From the NCBI RefSeq assembly GCF_003667505.1, contig NZ_RCVJ01000075.1, positions 1-64,000 on the forward strand: DNA of 64,000 bases. Reading direction: 5' to 3'. Positions 28,296 through 36,827 of the stretch are shown in pieces. The notes beneath the pieces were generated by a model, which did no database searches, had not been told where the DNA came from, and saw only the letters and a program-made list of their open reading frames with translations. The position numbers were made by a program, and so were the translations under genes. This DNA comes from Micromonospora sp. BL4. GTDB lineage: Bacteria; Actinomycetota; Actinomycetes; Mycobacteriales; Micromonosporaceae. The stretch's first letter is position 1; each line of letters begins with the position of its first letter.

Positions 28296-30723
28296 CCGGA
28301 TTGCTGATCCGTGGGGTGAGCGGACCCCGTACGGGCCGGGGCAGGAGTGGCCGGTCCGGGTGGACCGGTTCCTCGACGGTGACCGCACCGAGGCGGACGT
28401 CGATCGGTGGGCCCAGTCGGCGTCGATCCTGCACTCCAACGGAGACGCGATGGACATCGCGGTCGCTGGCGGCAGGATCGTCGGAGTGCGTGGCCGCGCG
28501 GTCGACCGGATCAACCGGGGACGGCTCGACCCGAAGGACCTGTACGGCTGGCAGGCCAACCACAGCTCGGACCGGCTGACCCGCCCGCTGGTCCGCGACG
28601 GTGACCGCCTGGTGGAGACGGACTGGGACACGGCGATGGGCCGGGTCGTCGCCCGCTCGAAGGAGCTGCTGGACGGGCCGGGCGGCTGGGGTCACTTCGG
28701 CTTCTACACCACCGGGCAGCTGTTCCTGGAGGAGTACTACACCCTCGGCGTGATCGGAAAGGCCGGTCTGGGCACACCGCACATGGACGGCAACACCCGG
28801 TTGTGCACCGCCACGGCCGCGGCGGCGCTGAAGGCCAGCTTCGGCACCGACGGGCAGCCCGGCTCGTACACCGACGTCGACCACTGCGACGCGATCGCGC
28901 TGTGGGGCCACAACGTCGCCGAGACCCAGACGGTGCTCTGGATGCGGATGCTGGACCGGCGGCGTGGGCCGAACCCGCCGGCGATGCTCGCGGTCGACCC
29001 GCGGGCCACGCCGGTCGCGCGGGAGGCCGACCTGCACCTCGCCGTCCGCAACGGCACGAACATGGCGCTGATGAACGGGCTGCTCCGCGAGATCATCCAG
29101 CGGGGTTGGTACGACCCCGACTACGTCGACGCGCACACACTCGGGTTCGAGGAGCTGTGCCGGACGGTCGACGGTTATCCACCCAGTCGGGTGGCCGACA
29201 TCTGCGACGTTCGGGCCGCCGACGTGGAGCGGGCCGCCGAGTTGCTCGGCACCTGCCAGCGGCTGCTGTCGACGGTTCTCCAGGGCTTCTACCAGTCCAA
29301 CCAGGCCACCGCCGCCTCCTGCGCCGTCAACAACGTGCACCTGGTCCGGGGCATGATCGGTCGCCCGGGCGCGGGGATCTACCAGATGAACGGCCAGCCC
29401 ACGGCACAGAACACCCGGGAAACCGGCGCCGACGGCGACCTGCCCGGCCTCCGGAACTGGGACAACGAGCAGCACATCGCGGAGCTGGCACGGCTGTGGA
29501 ACGTCGAGGTCGACACCATCCCGCACTGGGCGCCGCCGACGCACGCCATGCAGATCTTCCGGTACGCGGAGCAGGGCTCGATCAAACTGCTCTGGATCTC
29601 CGCCACCAACCCGGCGGTATCCCTTCCCGACCTGTCGCGCATCCGGCGGATCCTCAAGCAGCCGGAGCTGTTCGTGGTGGTGCAGGATCTGTTCCTGACC
29701 GAGACCGCCGAGCTGGCCGACGTGGTGCTGCCCGCCGCGACCTGGGGTGAGAAGACCGGCACCTTCACCAGCGTCGACCGCACCGTGCACATCTCGGAGA
29801 AGGCCGTCGACCCGCCCGGCGAGGCCCGCGCCGACCTGGACATCTTCCTCGATTACGCGCGACGGATGGACTTCCGCGACCGCGACGGCGCGCCACTGAT
29901 CCGGTGGACCGGGCCGGAGGAGGTGTTCGAGGCGTGGAAGGAGTGTTCCCGGGGGCGTCCCTGCGACTACAGCGGCATCACCTACGAGCGGCTGCGCGGC
30001 GGCTCCGGCATCCAGTGGCCCTGCAACGACGACCACCCTGACGGCACCGAGCGGCTCTACACCGACGGCCGGTTCAACACCGACCCCGACTACTGCGAGA
30101 CGTACGGCCAGGATCTCGCCACGGGCGCCGAGTTCACCGAACCCGAGTACCGCGCCAAGGAGCCGAACGGACGGGCGTTCCTGCACGTCGTCGACTACCA
30201 GCCCTCACCCGAGGTGCCCGACGAGGAACACCCGATGCTGCTCACCACCGGGCGTACCGTCTACCAGTTCCACACCCGTACCAAGACCGGCCGAGCCCCG
30301 CAGCTCAACCAGGCCGCCCCGGAGGTGTGGGTGGAGCTCAACCCGGCCGACGCCGACCGGCTCGGCATCGTCGAGGGTGACCTGGTCGGCGTCTCCTCCG
30401 CTCGCGGCGCGATCCAGGCGCGCGCCCGGCTCTGCGGCATCCGCCCCGGCGTGGTGTTCCTGCCGTTCCACTACGGCTACTTCGACCAGGACCCGGCCGA
30501 GCGCACACCGCGCGCGGCCAACGAGCTGACCATCACCGCCTGGGACGCCGTCTCCAAGCAGCCCATCTTCAAGGTGGCCGCCGTCGCGGTGGCGAAACTC
30601 GCCGACGGGCGGGGCGTACCCTCGCCGGCGCCGACGGTCGGCGGCAGCGAGCCGCCCCCGGACGCCGACGTGCCGGCGACCGTCGGCGGACCGGCCGCCC
30701 AGGCCACCAGCGGGAAGGAGTGA
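28288..30723 (+). CDS. Molybdopterin oxidoreductase lacking the Fe-S cluster cysteines
   Basis: 811-residue bis-MGD enzyme of the nitrate reductase/formate dehydrogenase alpha-subunit class. The molybdopterin domains are complete: FYTTGQLFLEEYYT, NTRLCTATAAAALK, GRPGAGIYQMNGQPTAQNTR, LPAATWGEKTGTF and the C-terminal cofactor-binding barrel (TTGRTVYQFHTRTKTGRAPQ). The N-terminal motif that normally holds CxxC-x3-C reads ASILHSNGDAMDIAV (residues 45-59): all cluster Cys are replaced (S, H, D), so no [4Fe-4S] cluster can form there. No signal peptide, so cytoplasmic. Substrate unknown; nitrate is suggested only by the HPP partner upstream. Confidence 0.88.
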   Translation: MVDRIADPWGERTPYGPGQEWPVRVDRFLDGDRTEADVDRWAQSASILHSNGDAMDIAVAGGRIVGVRGRAVDRINRGRLDPKDLYGWQANHSSDRLTRPLVRDGDRLVETDWDTAMGRVVARSKELLDGPGGWGHFGFYTTGQLFLEEYYTLGVIGKAGLGTPHMDGNTRLCTATAAAALKASFGTDGQPGSYTDVDHCDAIALWGHNVAETQTVLWMRMLDRRRGPNPPAMLAVDPRATPVAREADLHLAVRNGTNMALMNGLLREIIQRGWYDPDYVDAHTLGFEELCRTVDGYPPSRVADICDVRAADVERAAELLGTCQRLLSTVLQGFYQSNQATAASCAVNNVHLVRGMIGRPGAGIYQMNGQPTAQNTRETGADGDLPGLRNWDNEQHIAELARLWNVEVDTIPHWAPPTHAMQIFRYAEQGSIKLLWISATNPAVSLPDLSRIRRILKQPELFVVVQDLFLTETAELADVVLPAATWGEKTGTFTSVDRTVHISEKAVDPPGEARADLDIFLDYARRMDFRDRDGAPLIRWTGPEEVFEAWKECSRGRPCDYSGITYERLRGGSGIQWPCNDDHPDGTERLYTDGRFNTDPDYCETYGQDLATGAEFTEPEYRAKEPNGRAFLHVVDYQPSPEVPDEEHPMLLTTGRTVYQFHTRTKTGRAPQLNQAAPEVWVELNPADADRLGIVEGDLVGVSSARGAIQARARLCGIRPGVVFLPFHYGYFDQDPAERTPRAANELTITAWDAVSKQPIFKVAAVAVAKLADGRGVPSPAPTVGGSEPPPDADVPATVGGPAAQATSGKE

Positions 30724-30726
30724 GTC

Positions 30727-31185
30727 GTGCACCTCGCCCACTACCTCGGTCTGCTGCACCGCGCACAGGTCAACCTCGCCGACGCGTTCCGGCAGGTCGC
30801 CGAGGCCCACGCCGACGAGCCCGACGTCCAGCACCTCTGCCAGCAGCAGGCCCAGCGCTGCGACGCGCACGCCGAACAGCTGCGCCCGTTCGCCGCCCGC
30901 TACTCCGAGGACGCCCCGGCCGAACCCGACCGGCTGCACTCGCAGCTGTTCACCGGCACCCGCACCGGCGGCCTTGGTCTCCTGCGTGACCTCCAGGACC
31001 TGTACCTGATGGCGGCCGAGTGCGACATCGCCTGGACCGTCGTCGGACAGGCCGCCTACGGGGTCCGGGACAAGGACCTGCTCGCGACGGTGCAGGGCTG
31101 CGAGGGGGAGACGGCGATCCAGCTCAAGTGGCTGCGTAGCCGGATGAAGCAGGCCGCCCCGCAGGCACTTGTCGTCGCCGACTGA
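30727..31185 (+). CDS. Helical hypothetical protein, possible four-helix bundle
   Basis: 152 residues, not recognised. The protein is almost entirely alpha-helical: LAHYLGLLHRAQVNLADAFR, DVQHLCQQQAQRCDAHAEQL, LLRDLQDLYLMAAECDIAWT and TAIQLKWLRSRMKQAAPQAL form four amphipathic helices, as in ferritin-like or DUF892-like bundles, with His and Cys at intervals (CQQQAQRCDAHAE) that could bind metal. GTG 30727 is 3 bases after the oxidoreductase stop, so translation is coupled. A role in metal or cofactor delivery to the enzyme is possible, not shown. Confidence 0.7.
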   Translation: MHLAHYLGLLHRAQVNLADAFRQVAEAHADEPDVQHLCQQQAQRCDAHAEQLRPFAARYSEDAPAEPDRLHSQLFTGTRTGGLGLLRDLQDLYLMAAECDIAWTVVGQAAYGVRDKDLLATVQGCEGETAIQLKWLRSRMKQAAPQALVVAD

Positions 31186-31230
31186 CGGGGCCGGCCATGC
31201 CGGCCCGCACAGGCTCCTCGGCAGCCTCGG

Positions 31231-31255
31231 GCATGGCCAGGACACAGGCGGGTAG
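31231..31255 (+). promoter_or_regulatory. SigB-like promoter candidate of the copper-binding protein
   Basis: GCAT (31231-31234), 15 bases, GGGTAG (31250-31255), 36 bases before the start; fits GNNT-N14-16-GGGTAY apart from the last base. Confidence 0.4.
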
Positions 31256-31290
31256 CGCAGGTGGACCGCAAGCCGATCAAGGAGATGACC

Positions 31291-31695
31291 ATGACGATCA
31301 CCATGTCGATGCTGGAGACCTATCCGAAGTCGATCAACCTCGACCGGGCGAAGCTGGCCGCGACCATCGACACGCTCAACGGCTGCGCGCAGGCGTGCAC
31401 GGCCTGCGCGGACGCCTGCCTGAGCGAGGACAGCGTCGCCGAGTTGACCAAGTGTGTGCGTACCGACCTGGACTGCGCCGACATCTGCACCACCACCGCC
31501 CGGGTGCTGTCCCGGCACACCGGCTATGACGCCAACATCACCCGCACCCTGCTGGAGGCCTGCGCCACCGCCTGCAGGTCCTGCGGTGACGAGTGCGCCA
31601 GGCACGCACAGATGCACGAACACTGCCGGATCTGCGCCGACGTGTGCCGGGCCTGCGAGCAGGCCTGCCGCGACCTGCTGGCGACCATCAGCTGA
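31291..31695 (+). CDS. Four-helix-bundle copper-binding protein (Csp/DUF326-like)
   Basis: 134 residues carrying a Cys-rich helical bundle: repeated CxxxC spacing in CAQACTACADAC, CVRTDLDCADICT, CATACRSCGDEC and CRICADVCRACEQAC, plus His in RHAQMHEHC. Copper storage proteins (Csp) bind many Cu(I) ions along the core of a four-helix bundle in this manner. No signal peptide, so this is a cytosolic Csp3-like form. ATG 31291 is preferred because AAGGAG sits six bases upstream; ATG 31285 abuts it. Ends 8 bp inside the convergent LLM gene. Role: buffering copper, with likely oxidative-stress link. Confidence 0.88.
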   Translation: MTITMSMLETYPKSINLDRAKLAATIDTLNGCAQACTACADACLSEDSVAELTKCVRTDLDCADICTTTARVLSRHTGYDANITRTLLEACATACRSCGDECARHAQMHEHCRICADVCRACEQACRDLLATIS

Positions 31696-32647
31696 GCGCG
31701 CGGAGGCGGTCGGCCAGAGTGTCGCGGAAGAAGTCGAGGAAACCGTCGGGGTCAGGGCCGGCGTTCTGCAGCACGAGGTGGTCGAAGCCCGCGTCCACGA
31801 ACTTGCGCACGGCCTGGACGTGGGTCTCGGGGTCGGGGCCGACCGCGAACTGCTGCCGGATGTCGTCCTCGGTGACCGTGCCGGACGCGGCGTCGAAGTT
31901 GACCGGGTTGGGCAGCTCACTCATCACCTTCCAACCGGTGACCGCCCACCGGCTGGTCTCCCAGGCCGCCTGCACCGCCTGCTGCTCGTCGGCCGCCCAC
32001 GCCACCGGCACCTCGGCGTAGCGCGGCCCGGTCCCGCCGCCGCGCTGGTAGGCCTGCACGAGGTCGGGTTCGGGCTCGGTGGCGAACAGCCCGTCACCGA
32101 GCTCAGCGGCGATCGCCACCGACGCGGGGCCGCTGGCCGCGACGGCGATGACGGGCGCCTGCTCCGGCAGGTCGAACACCCGCGCGTCCTCCAACTGGAG
32201 GTGTTTGCCCTCGTAGGACTGGTAGCCGCCGGACCACAGCAACCGGATGATCTCCAACGCCTCCCGCAGCCGCTCGTGCCGCCCGCGCGCGCTGGGGAAG
32301 CCCTGGCCGACGACGTGCTCGTTGAGCCGTTCGCCGGCGCCCACGCCGAGGGTGAACCGGCCGTCGGAGATGATCGCCAGAGTGGCAGCCGCCTGCGCGA
32401 TGATCGCCGGGTGGTAGCGCACCGTCGGGCAGGTCACCCCGGTGGCCAGGCCGATCCGGTCGGTCTGCGCGGCGATCGCCCCGAACACCGTCCAGGTGAA
32501 CGACGAGTGACCCTGGACATCCAGCCACGGGTGGTAGTGGTCGCTCATCTCCACGAAGTCGAAGCCCACCTGCTCGGCGCGGACCGCCTGCCGGATGATC
32601 TCCTTCGGGCCGAATCCCTCGGTGGACAGCTTGTATCCGATCCGCAT
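31688..32647 (-). CDS. F420-dependent LLM-class oxidoreductase
   Basis: 319 residues of the luciferase-like monooxygenase fold in the F420-dependent group: IGYKLSTEGFGPKEIIRQAV, SDHYHPWLDVQGHSSFTWTV (the conserved SDHYHPW), ATGVTCPTVRYHPAIIAQAA, GRFTLGVGAGERLNEHVVG. These stretches match the TIGR03557-type F420 dehydrogenases of actinobacteria; the physiological substrate is not known. ATG 32647 follows AAGGAGAAC. Its end overlaps the convergent copper-binding gene by 8 bp, so no room for a terminator exists. Confidence 0.9.
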   Translation of the reverse strand: MRIGYKLSTEGFGPKEIIRQAVRAEQVGFDFVEMSDHYHPWLDVQGHSSFTWTVFGAIAAQTDRIGLATGVTCPTVRYHPAIIAQAAATLAIISDGRFTLGVGAGERLNEHVVGQGFPSARGRHERLREALEIIRLLWSGGYQSYEGKHLQLEDARVFDLPEQAPVIAVAASGPASVAIAAELGDGLFATEPEPDLVQAYQRGGGTGPRYAEVPVAWAADEQQAVQAAWETSRWAVTGWKVMSELPNPVNFDAASGTVTEDDIRQQFAVGPDPETHVQAVRKFVDAGFDHLVLQNAGPDPDGFLDFFRDTLADRLRALS

Positions 32648-32731
32648 GCCGTTCTCCTTGACCGGTCCGTGCCGCTGCTGTCCGTCACCATCTCACCGAT
32701 CGGGCTCGGAGAAGCGGGGTTCCGCCGGTCG

Positions 32732-33598
32732 TCAGCCGGGAAGGATGATGCCGCCGATCGGGGCGAGCACTTCGCCCGTGTAGTAGGACGACAGTTGGTC
32801 GCTGGCGAAGAACACGTACGAGGGCGCGATCTCGTCCGGTTGCGCGGCGCGTCCCATCGGCACCTGCTGGCCGAACTCCTGCACCTTGTCCGCGGGGAAC
32901 GTGGCCGGGATCAGGGGCGTCCAGACCGGTCCGGGGGCGACACAGTTGACGCGGATTCGCTTCTTGATCAGGGATTGGGCGAGGGAGTAGGTAAGGGCGA
33001 TGATCGCGCCCTTGGTGGCCGAGTAGTCGATCAGATGGCCGTTGCCCTTGAGGCCGTTGATCGAGGCCGTGTTGATGATCGCCGAATTCTCCGGTAGGTG
33101 GTCGAGGGCCGCCTTGGTCACCCGGTAGTAGCTGTGGATGTTCACGGCGAAGGTCCGCTGCCACTGCTCTTCGGAGATTTCGGTGAGCGAGTTGGCGTTC
33201 TGTTGGTAGGCGACGTTGTTCACCAGGAGATCCAGACCGCCGAGTTCTCGCACCGCACGGGTGACCACCTCCGCGCAGTGCCGGGGGTCGGCCAGGTCGC
33301 CCGGGAGCAGCACGCACCGCTGTCCCGTCGCCTCGACCAGTTCGGCGGTCCGTCGGGCGTCGTCGTCCTCGCTGAGGTAGGCCACGGCGACGTCCGCGCC
33401 TTCCTTGGCGAAGGCGACCGCGACGGCACGCCCGATGCCCGAGTCACCACCGGTCACCAGGGCTCGCCTGCCTCGGAGCAGGTCGCGGCCGGTGTATTCG
33501 GCCATCTCGTCGCGGGGCCGCGGGTCCATGCCGGCGGTCTCGCCGGGGTAGGGCTGCTCCTGCGGGCTGGGATTGGGCATTTGATCGGCAGCGGTCAC
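32732..33598 (-). CDS. Short-chain dehydrogenase/reductase (YhdF/GsiB-neighbour type)
   Basis: 288 residues of the extended-N-terminus classical SDR group often found in general-stress regulons: a Pro/Gln-rich lead (MPNPSPQEQPYPGETAGMDP), NADP-binding RRALVTGGDSGIGRAVAVAF, NNVAYQQNANSLTE, catalytic Ser in INTASINGLKGNG and YSATK. Substrate unknown. GTG 33598 is 3-4 bases after the expected transcription start of the GTTT-N14-GGGTAA promoter, suggesting a leaderless message; ATG 33580 is an alternative. Confidence 0.88.
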   Translation of the reverse strand: MTAADQMPNPSPQEQPYPGETAGMDPRPRDEMAEYTGRDLLRGRRALVTGGDSGIGRAVAVAFAKEGADVAVAYLSEDDDARRTAELVEATGQRCVLLPGDLADPRHCAEVVTRAVRELGGLDLLVNNVAYQQNANSLTEISEEQWQRTFAVNIHSYYRVTKAALDHLPENSAIINTASINGLKGNGHLIDYSATKGAIIALTYSLAQSLIKKRIRVNCVAPGPVWTPLIPATFPADKVQEFGQQVPMGRAAQPDEIAPSYVFFASDQLSSYYTGEVLAPIGGIILPG

Positions 33599-33607
33599 CT
33601 TCTGCCG

Positions 33608-33631
33608 TTACCCGATGATTGCCGGATAAAC
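33608..33631 (-). promoter_or_regulatory. SigB-like promoter candidate of the SDR gene
   Basis: On the minus strand: GTTT, 14 bases, GGGTAA, 10 bases before the GTG start. The -35 is the ideal SigB tetramer. Confidence 0.45.
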
Positions 33632-33656
33632 CTGTGCCGACCCGCTGGCTTCCGAC

Positions 33657-35012
33657 TCACGGCAGGACGGCGAGCAGTGCCTGGCGAGCCCCGACGCTCG
33701 CCAACTCGCTGTCCAGGGGGCGGTCGAGCAGTTCGGCGAGACGAGGCACGAGAAACGGTGCCACCGCGACCGTGGTGGGCTCGGCGGCGCCGGTGCTGAT
33801 GCCGGGCGGCATCCGGCCCCAGTTCCACCAGACATGATCGCCGGCGGAATTGGCCGGGTCGGCCACGGCGGTCACGGCTCGCAGGAGCGTGCGGTACTCG
33901 CCCGGCCGTAGGTGGATCACCGCTGGGCGGTCGTCCGCCTGCCCGAACAGGCGCATGAGGTCCAGTTCGGTGACCGGCCCGGCGGGCAGCGCGGCCACCG
34001 CGCCGTCCACCGCGCCCTGGTTGGTGTGCTCGCTGGCGAGGACCAGCCCGGCGTCCGCCCCGGTGCTCTCGTGCAGCGCGCGAGCGATGAGGCGGGGAAG
34101 GTAGTGCGTCGCGCCGGTACGGCCCAACCAGTCGTGTCGGCTCTGCCCGAGAACGTTCGCGGCCGCCGCATCGAGGGCGTCGACGGCCGGATCGCGTCGC
34201 GGCGGTCGTCGGCCGGGCACCGGGTGAACGCCACGGATCCGGGCGCGGCCGGCGCCGGACGGCAGGTCGGCCACGAGGACGGACGCCGCGAAGATGTGCG
34301 GATGCCCGAACGGGACACCACCGAGTGTGCCCACCCAGGAGCCGGGGGTGTGCCCGCCCAGGACGAGATCGACGCTGCTGATCCAGGGCCTGGTGAGCTC
34401 GGCCAGCCGGTCGCTCCGGGCGCCCGTGGCGGTGCTGCCCGGCTGCGGCCACCAGTCCACACCGTCGTGCAGCAGGACGACCACCCAGCGAGCGCCGTCG
34501 GCGCGCAGGTCGACGCATAGCTCGGCAACTCGTTGTGGCCAGCCGTCGAGCGGCGGCGGGGCGATGGCGAACCGGTGCGTGAACGGGTGGGTCACGCCGA
34601 CCACACCGACGGGACCGCCGGAGGTGTCGATGATCGTGGACGCTGGTAGGCCGACGTCGACGTTCGCGCACAGCAGCGGATAGGGCAACAGCCCGGCAGC
34701 CACCCGCAGCGCCGGCACGCCCTCGTCGAATTCGTGGTTGCCCGCGGCGGCCGCGTCGACAGGCAACTGCGCCAGCTCCTGCCATGGCCGGCGCCCGAGC
34801 AGCGGTTGCACCGGCCCGACGGCAAGATCACCCGCGTCCAGCCACAAGGTCGGTTGCGACTCCCGCTCCCACTCCAGCAGCTCCGCCAGGCCAGCGCAGG
34901 TGCCCGCGGTGCCGTAGCTCGTCCGCAGTGGCACGAACGCCGCGCCCAGGTCGGTGGTGGCCAGGATCCGCACAGCGGTACCGGGCCGCGCCGTCGGCAA
35001 GGCATCCATCAT
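33657..35012 (-). CDS. Metallophosphatase of the 5'-nucleotidase family
   Basis: 451 residues with an N-terminal calcineurin-like phosphoesterase and a C-terminal 5'-nucleotidase domain (from about residue 290). Seen motifs: LWLDAGDLAVGP (D), AAGNHEFDEGVP (GNHE), VVLLHDGVDWWPQ (H) and LVLGGHTPGSW (GGH). The first motif, normally D-x-H, reads ATTDLGAAFVPL: the His is Gly, so one of two metals may be bound weakly. No signal peptide, unlike most 5'-nucleotidases. It is divergent from the heptose/carbamoyl operon. Start at ATG 35012 or 35009. Confidence 0.82.
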   Translation of the reverse strand: MMDALPTARPGTAVRILATTDLGAAFVPLRTSYGTAGTCAGLAELLEWERESQPTLWLDAGDLAVGPVQPLLGRRPWQELAQLPVDAAAAGNHEFDEGVPALRVAAGLLPYPLLCANVDVGLPASTIIDTSGGPVGVVGVTHPFTHRFAIAPPPLDGWPQRVAELCVDLRADGARWVVVLLHDGVDWWPQPGSTATGARSDRLAELTRPWISSVDLVLGGHTPGSWVGTLGGVPFGHPHIFAASVLVADLPSGAGRARIRGVHPVPGRRPPRRDPAVDALDAAAANVLGQSRHDWLGRTGATHYLPRLIARALHESTGADAGLVLASEHTNQGAVDGAVAALPAGPVTELDLMRLFGQADDRPAVIHLRPGEYRTLLRAVTAVADPANSAGDHVWWNWGRMPPGISTGAAEPTTVAVAPFLVPRLAELLDRPLDSELASVGARQALLAVLP

Positions 35013-35139
35013 GTCGAATGTAGGCGAGGTGGCGGGGCCACGCGAACTGTTCGCCCAGGTTTGAGCCGTGATCAGGGCGCCGTCGGGGGCCGCAATCTCC
35101 ACACCGGACGCACCCCCGCGAAGAAGTCGATGATCTACA

Positions 35140-35164
35140 GGTTGGGGCGGATCCGAGGGGGTAG
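35140..35164 (+). promoter_or_regulatory. SigB-like promoter of the heptose-carbamoyl operon
   Basis: GGTT (35140-35143), 15 bases, GGGTAG (35159-35164), with the ATG only 11 bases after the -10, so the transcript would have almost no leader. It is the only promoter candidate for the ten-gene operon that I can see. Confidence 0.45.
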
Positions 35165-35174
35165 GGGTCTGCCC

Positions 35175-36827
35175 ATGCGCGTTCTTGGCATCAATGCGAT
35201 CTTCCACGATCCCGCAGCTGCCCTGGTGGTCGACGGTCGGGTGGTCGCCGCCGCCGAAGAGGAGCGGTTCAGCCGCCGCAAGCACGGCAAGCGACCCGTT
35301 CCCTTCTCCGCCTGGGAGCTGCCCGAGTTGTCCGCCGCCTGGTGTCTGGCCAGCACCGGGGTGGACGTCGACAGCCTCGACGCGGTCGCGTACTCCTTCG
35401 ACCCCGGACTCTGCGGCGACATGGCCGAGCTGGGACTCAACGACCCGTGGGACTGGTTGCGCGTCGACTACGCGCGGCGGGCCCCGCAGTTCCTCGCCGC
35501 CGCACTGCCCGGGCTGGACCCGGGAAAGGTGCGGTTCGTGCCGCACCACGTGGCACACGCCGCGTCCGCCGGGTTGGCTGCCCCGACGGCCGGCGACGAC
35601 ACCGCAGTGCTGGTGCTTGACGGGCGCGGCGAGGTGGCCAGCCACCTGGCCGGCGTCTACCGCGACGGACGGTTGTCCTCGCTGTACTCACAGCAGCTCC
35701 CGCACTCGCTCGGCCTGCTCTACGAGGACCTGACCCGCCACCTCGGTTTCCTGCACTCCAGCGACGAGTACAAGGTGATGGCACTGGCGTCCTACGGCCG
35801 GCCACGGCACCTCGGCACACTCCGTGAGATGGTCCGGGTCACCGATGACGGCGGCTTCCGCATCGAGACGATCGACTGGGCCAGCCTCGCCAAGGCGCGG
35901 ACCGTCGACGGGGAGATGGGCGACGACCACGCCGACCTGGCCGCCAGCGTGCAGGCCAGGCTGGAGGAGATCATCCTCGACCTGTCCCGCTGGCTGTACG
36001 AGGCCGCGGGCGGCCCCACCACCCTGGCGATGGCGGGCGGGGTGGCGCTGAACTGCGTGGCCAACGCGCGGATCGCCGCCGAGGGGCCGTACCGGGACGT
36101 CTGGGTCCAGCCGGCGGCCGGCGACGCGGGCACCGCGCTGGGCGCGGCCCTGCACGTGGCCGGCGAGCTGGGCGACCGGTCGACGCCCATGGCCGGGGTG
36201 GACCTCGGTCGGGGTTGGTCGGACGAGGAGTTGGAGGCCGAGCTGCGCCGGGCGGCGCTGCCGTACACCCGGCCGGATTCGATCGCCGCCGAGGCCGCCC
36301 GGGTGCTCGCCGACAACGGGATCGTCGCCTGGTATCAGGGACGCAGCGAGTACGGCCCTCGGGCACTGGGCCACCGGTCGTTGCTCGCTCACCCCGGTGA
36401 CCCGGCGACCACCACCCGGATGAACGACGTCAAGGGCCGGGAGCAGTTCCGGCCGATCGCCCCGATGGTTCACGCGGACCGTTTCGCGGACATCTTCGAG
36501 GGGGCGTACCCCAGCCCCTACATGCTCTTCGTGCACCGGGTGAAGCCGGAGTGGCGCGATCGGATTCCGGCCGTCACCCACGTCGACGGCACGGCCCGGG
36601 TGCAGACCGTCCACCCCGAGACCGAGCCACTGGTGGCCGAGCTGCTGGCCGGGTTCGAGCGGCTCACCGGGCTGCCGGTGGTGGTGAACACCTCGCTGAA
36701 CACCGCCGGCCGTCCCATGGTGGACACGCCCCGCGAGGCGATGGAGCTGTTCGGCTCCGCGCCGGTCGACCTGCTAGCCCTGGGACCGTTCGCGGTGCAC
36801 CGGCGCGCGCTGGCTGGCAACCGATGA
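35175..36827 (+). CDS. Carbamoyltransferase of the NodU/TobZ/CmcH family
   Basis: 550-residue enzyme that transfers a carbamoyl group from carbamoyl phosphate via carbamoyl-AMP to a hydroxyl. Kae1-like domain: MRVLGINAIFHDPAAALVVD, FVPHHVAHAASAG (the HxxxH iron/ATP loop), LVLDGRGEVASHL and MALASYGRP; YrdC-like C-terminal part: GRSEYGPRALGHRSLLAHPG, then KGREQFRPIAPMV and NTSLNTAGRPMV. First gene of the operon, overlapping the next by 4 bp. In Pseudomonas a homologous enzyme (WapO) carbamoylates a heptose of LPS; the heptose genes downstream make a sugar target plausible. Confidence 0.93.
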   Translation: MRVLGINAIFHDPAAALVVDGRVVAAAEEERFSRRKHGKRPVPFSAWELPELSAAWCLASTGVDVDSLDAVAYSFDPGLCGDMAELGLNDPWDWLRVDYARRAPQFLAAALPGLDPGKVRFVPHHVAHAASAGLAAPTAGDDTAVLVLDGRGEVASHLAGVYRDGRLSSLYSQQLPHSLGLLYEDLTRHLGFLHSSDEYKVMALASYGRPRHLGTLREMVRVTDDGGFRIETIDWASLAKARTVDGEMGDDHADLAASVQARLEEIILDLSRWLYEAAGGPTTLAMAGGVALNCVANARIAAEGPYRDVWVQPAAGDAGTALGAALHVAGELGDRSTPMAGVDLGRGWSDEELEAELRRAALPYTRPDSIAAEAARVLADNGIVAWYQGRSEYGPRALGHRSLLAHPGDPATTTRMNDVKGREQFRPIAPMVHADRFADIFEGAYPSPYMLFVHRVKPEWRDRIPAVTHVDGTARVQTVHPETEPLVAELLAGFERLTGLPVVVNTSLNTAGRPMVDTPREAMELFGSAPVDLLALGPFAVHRRALAGNR

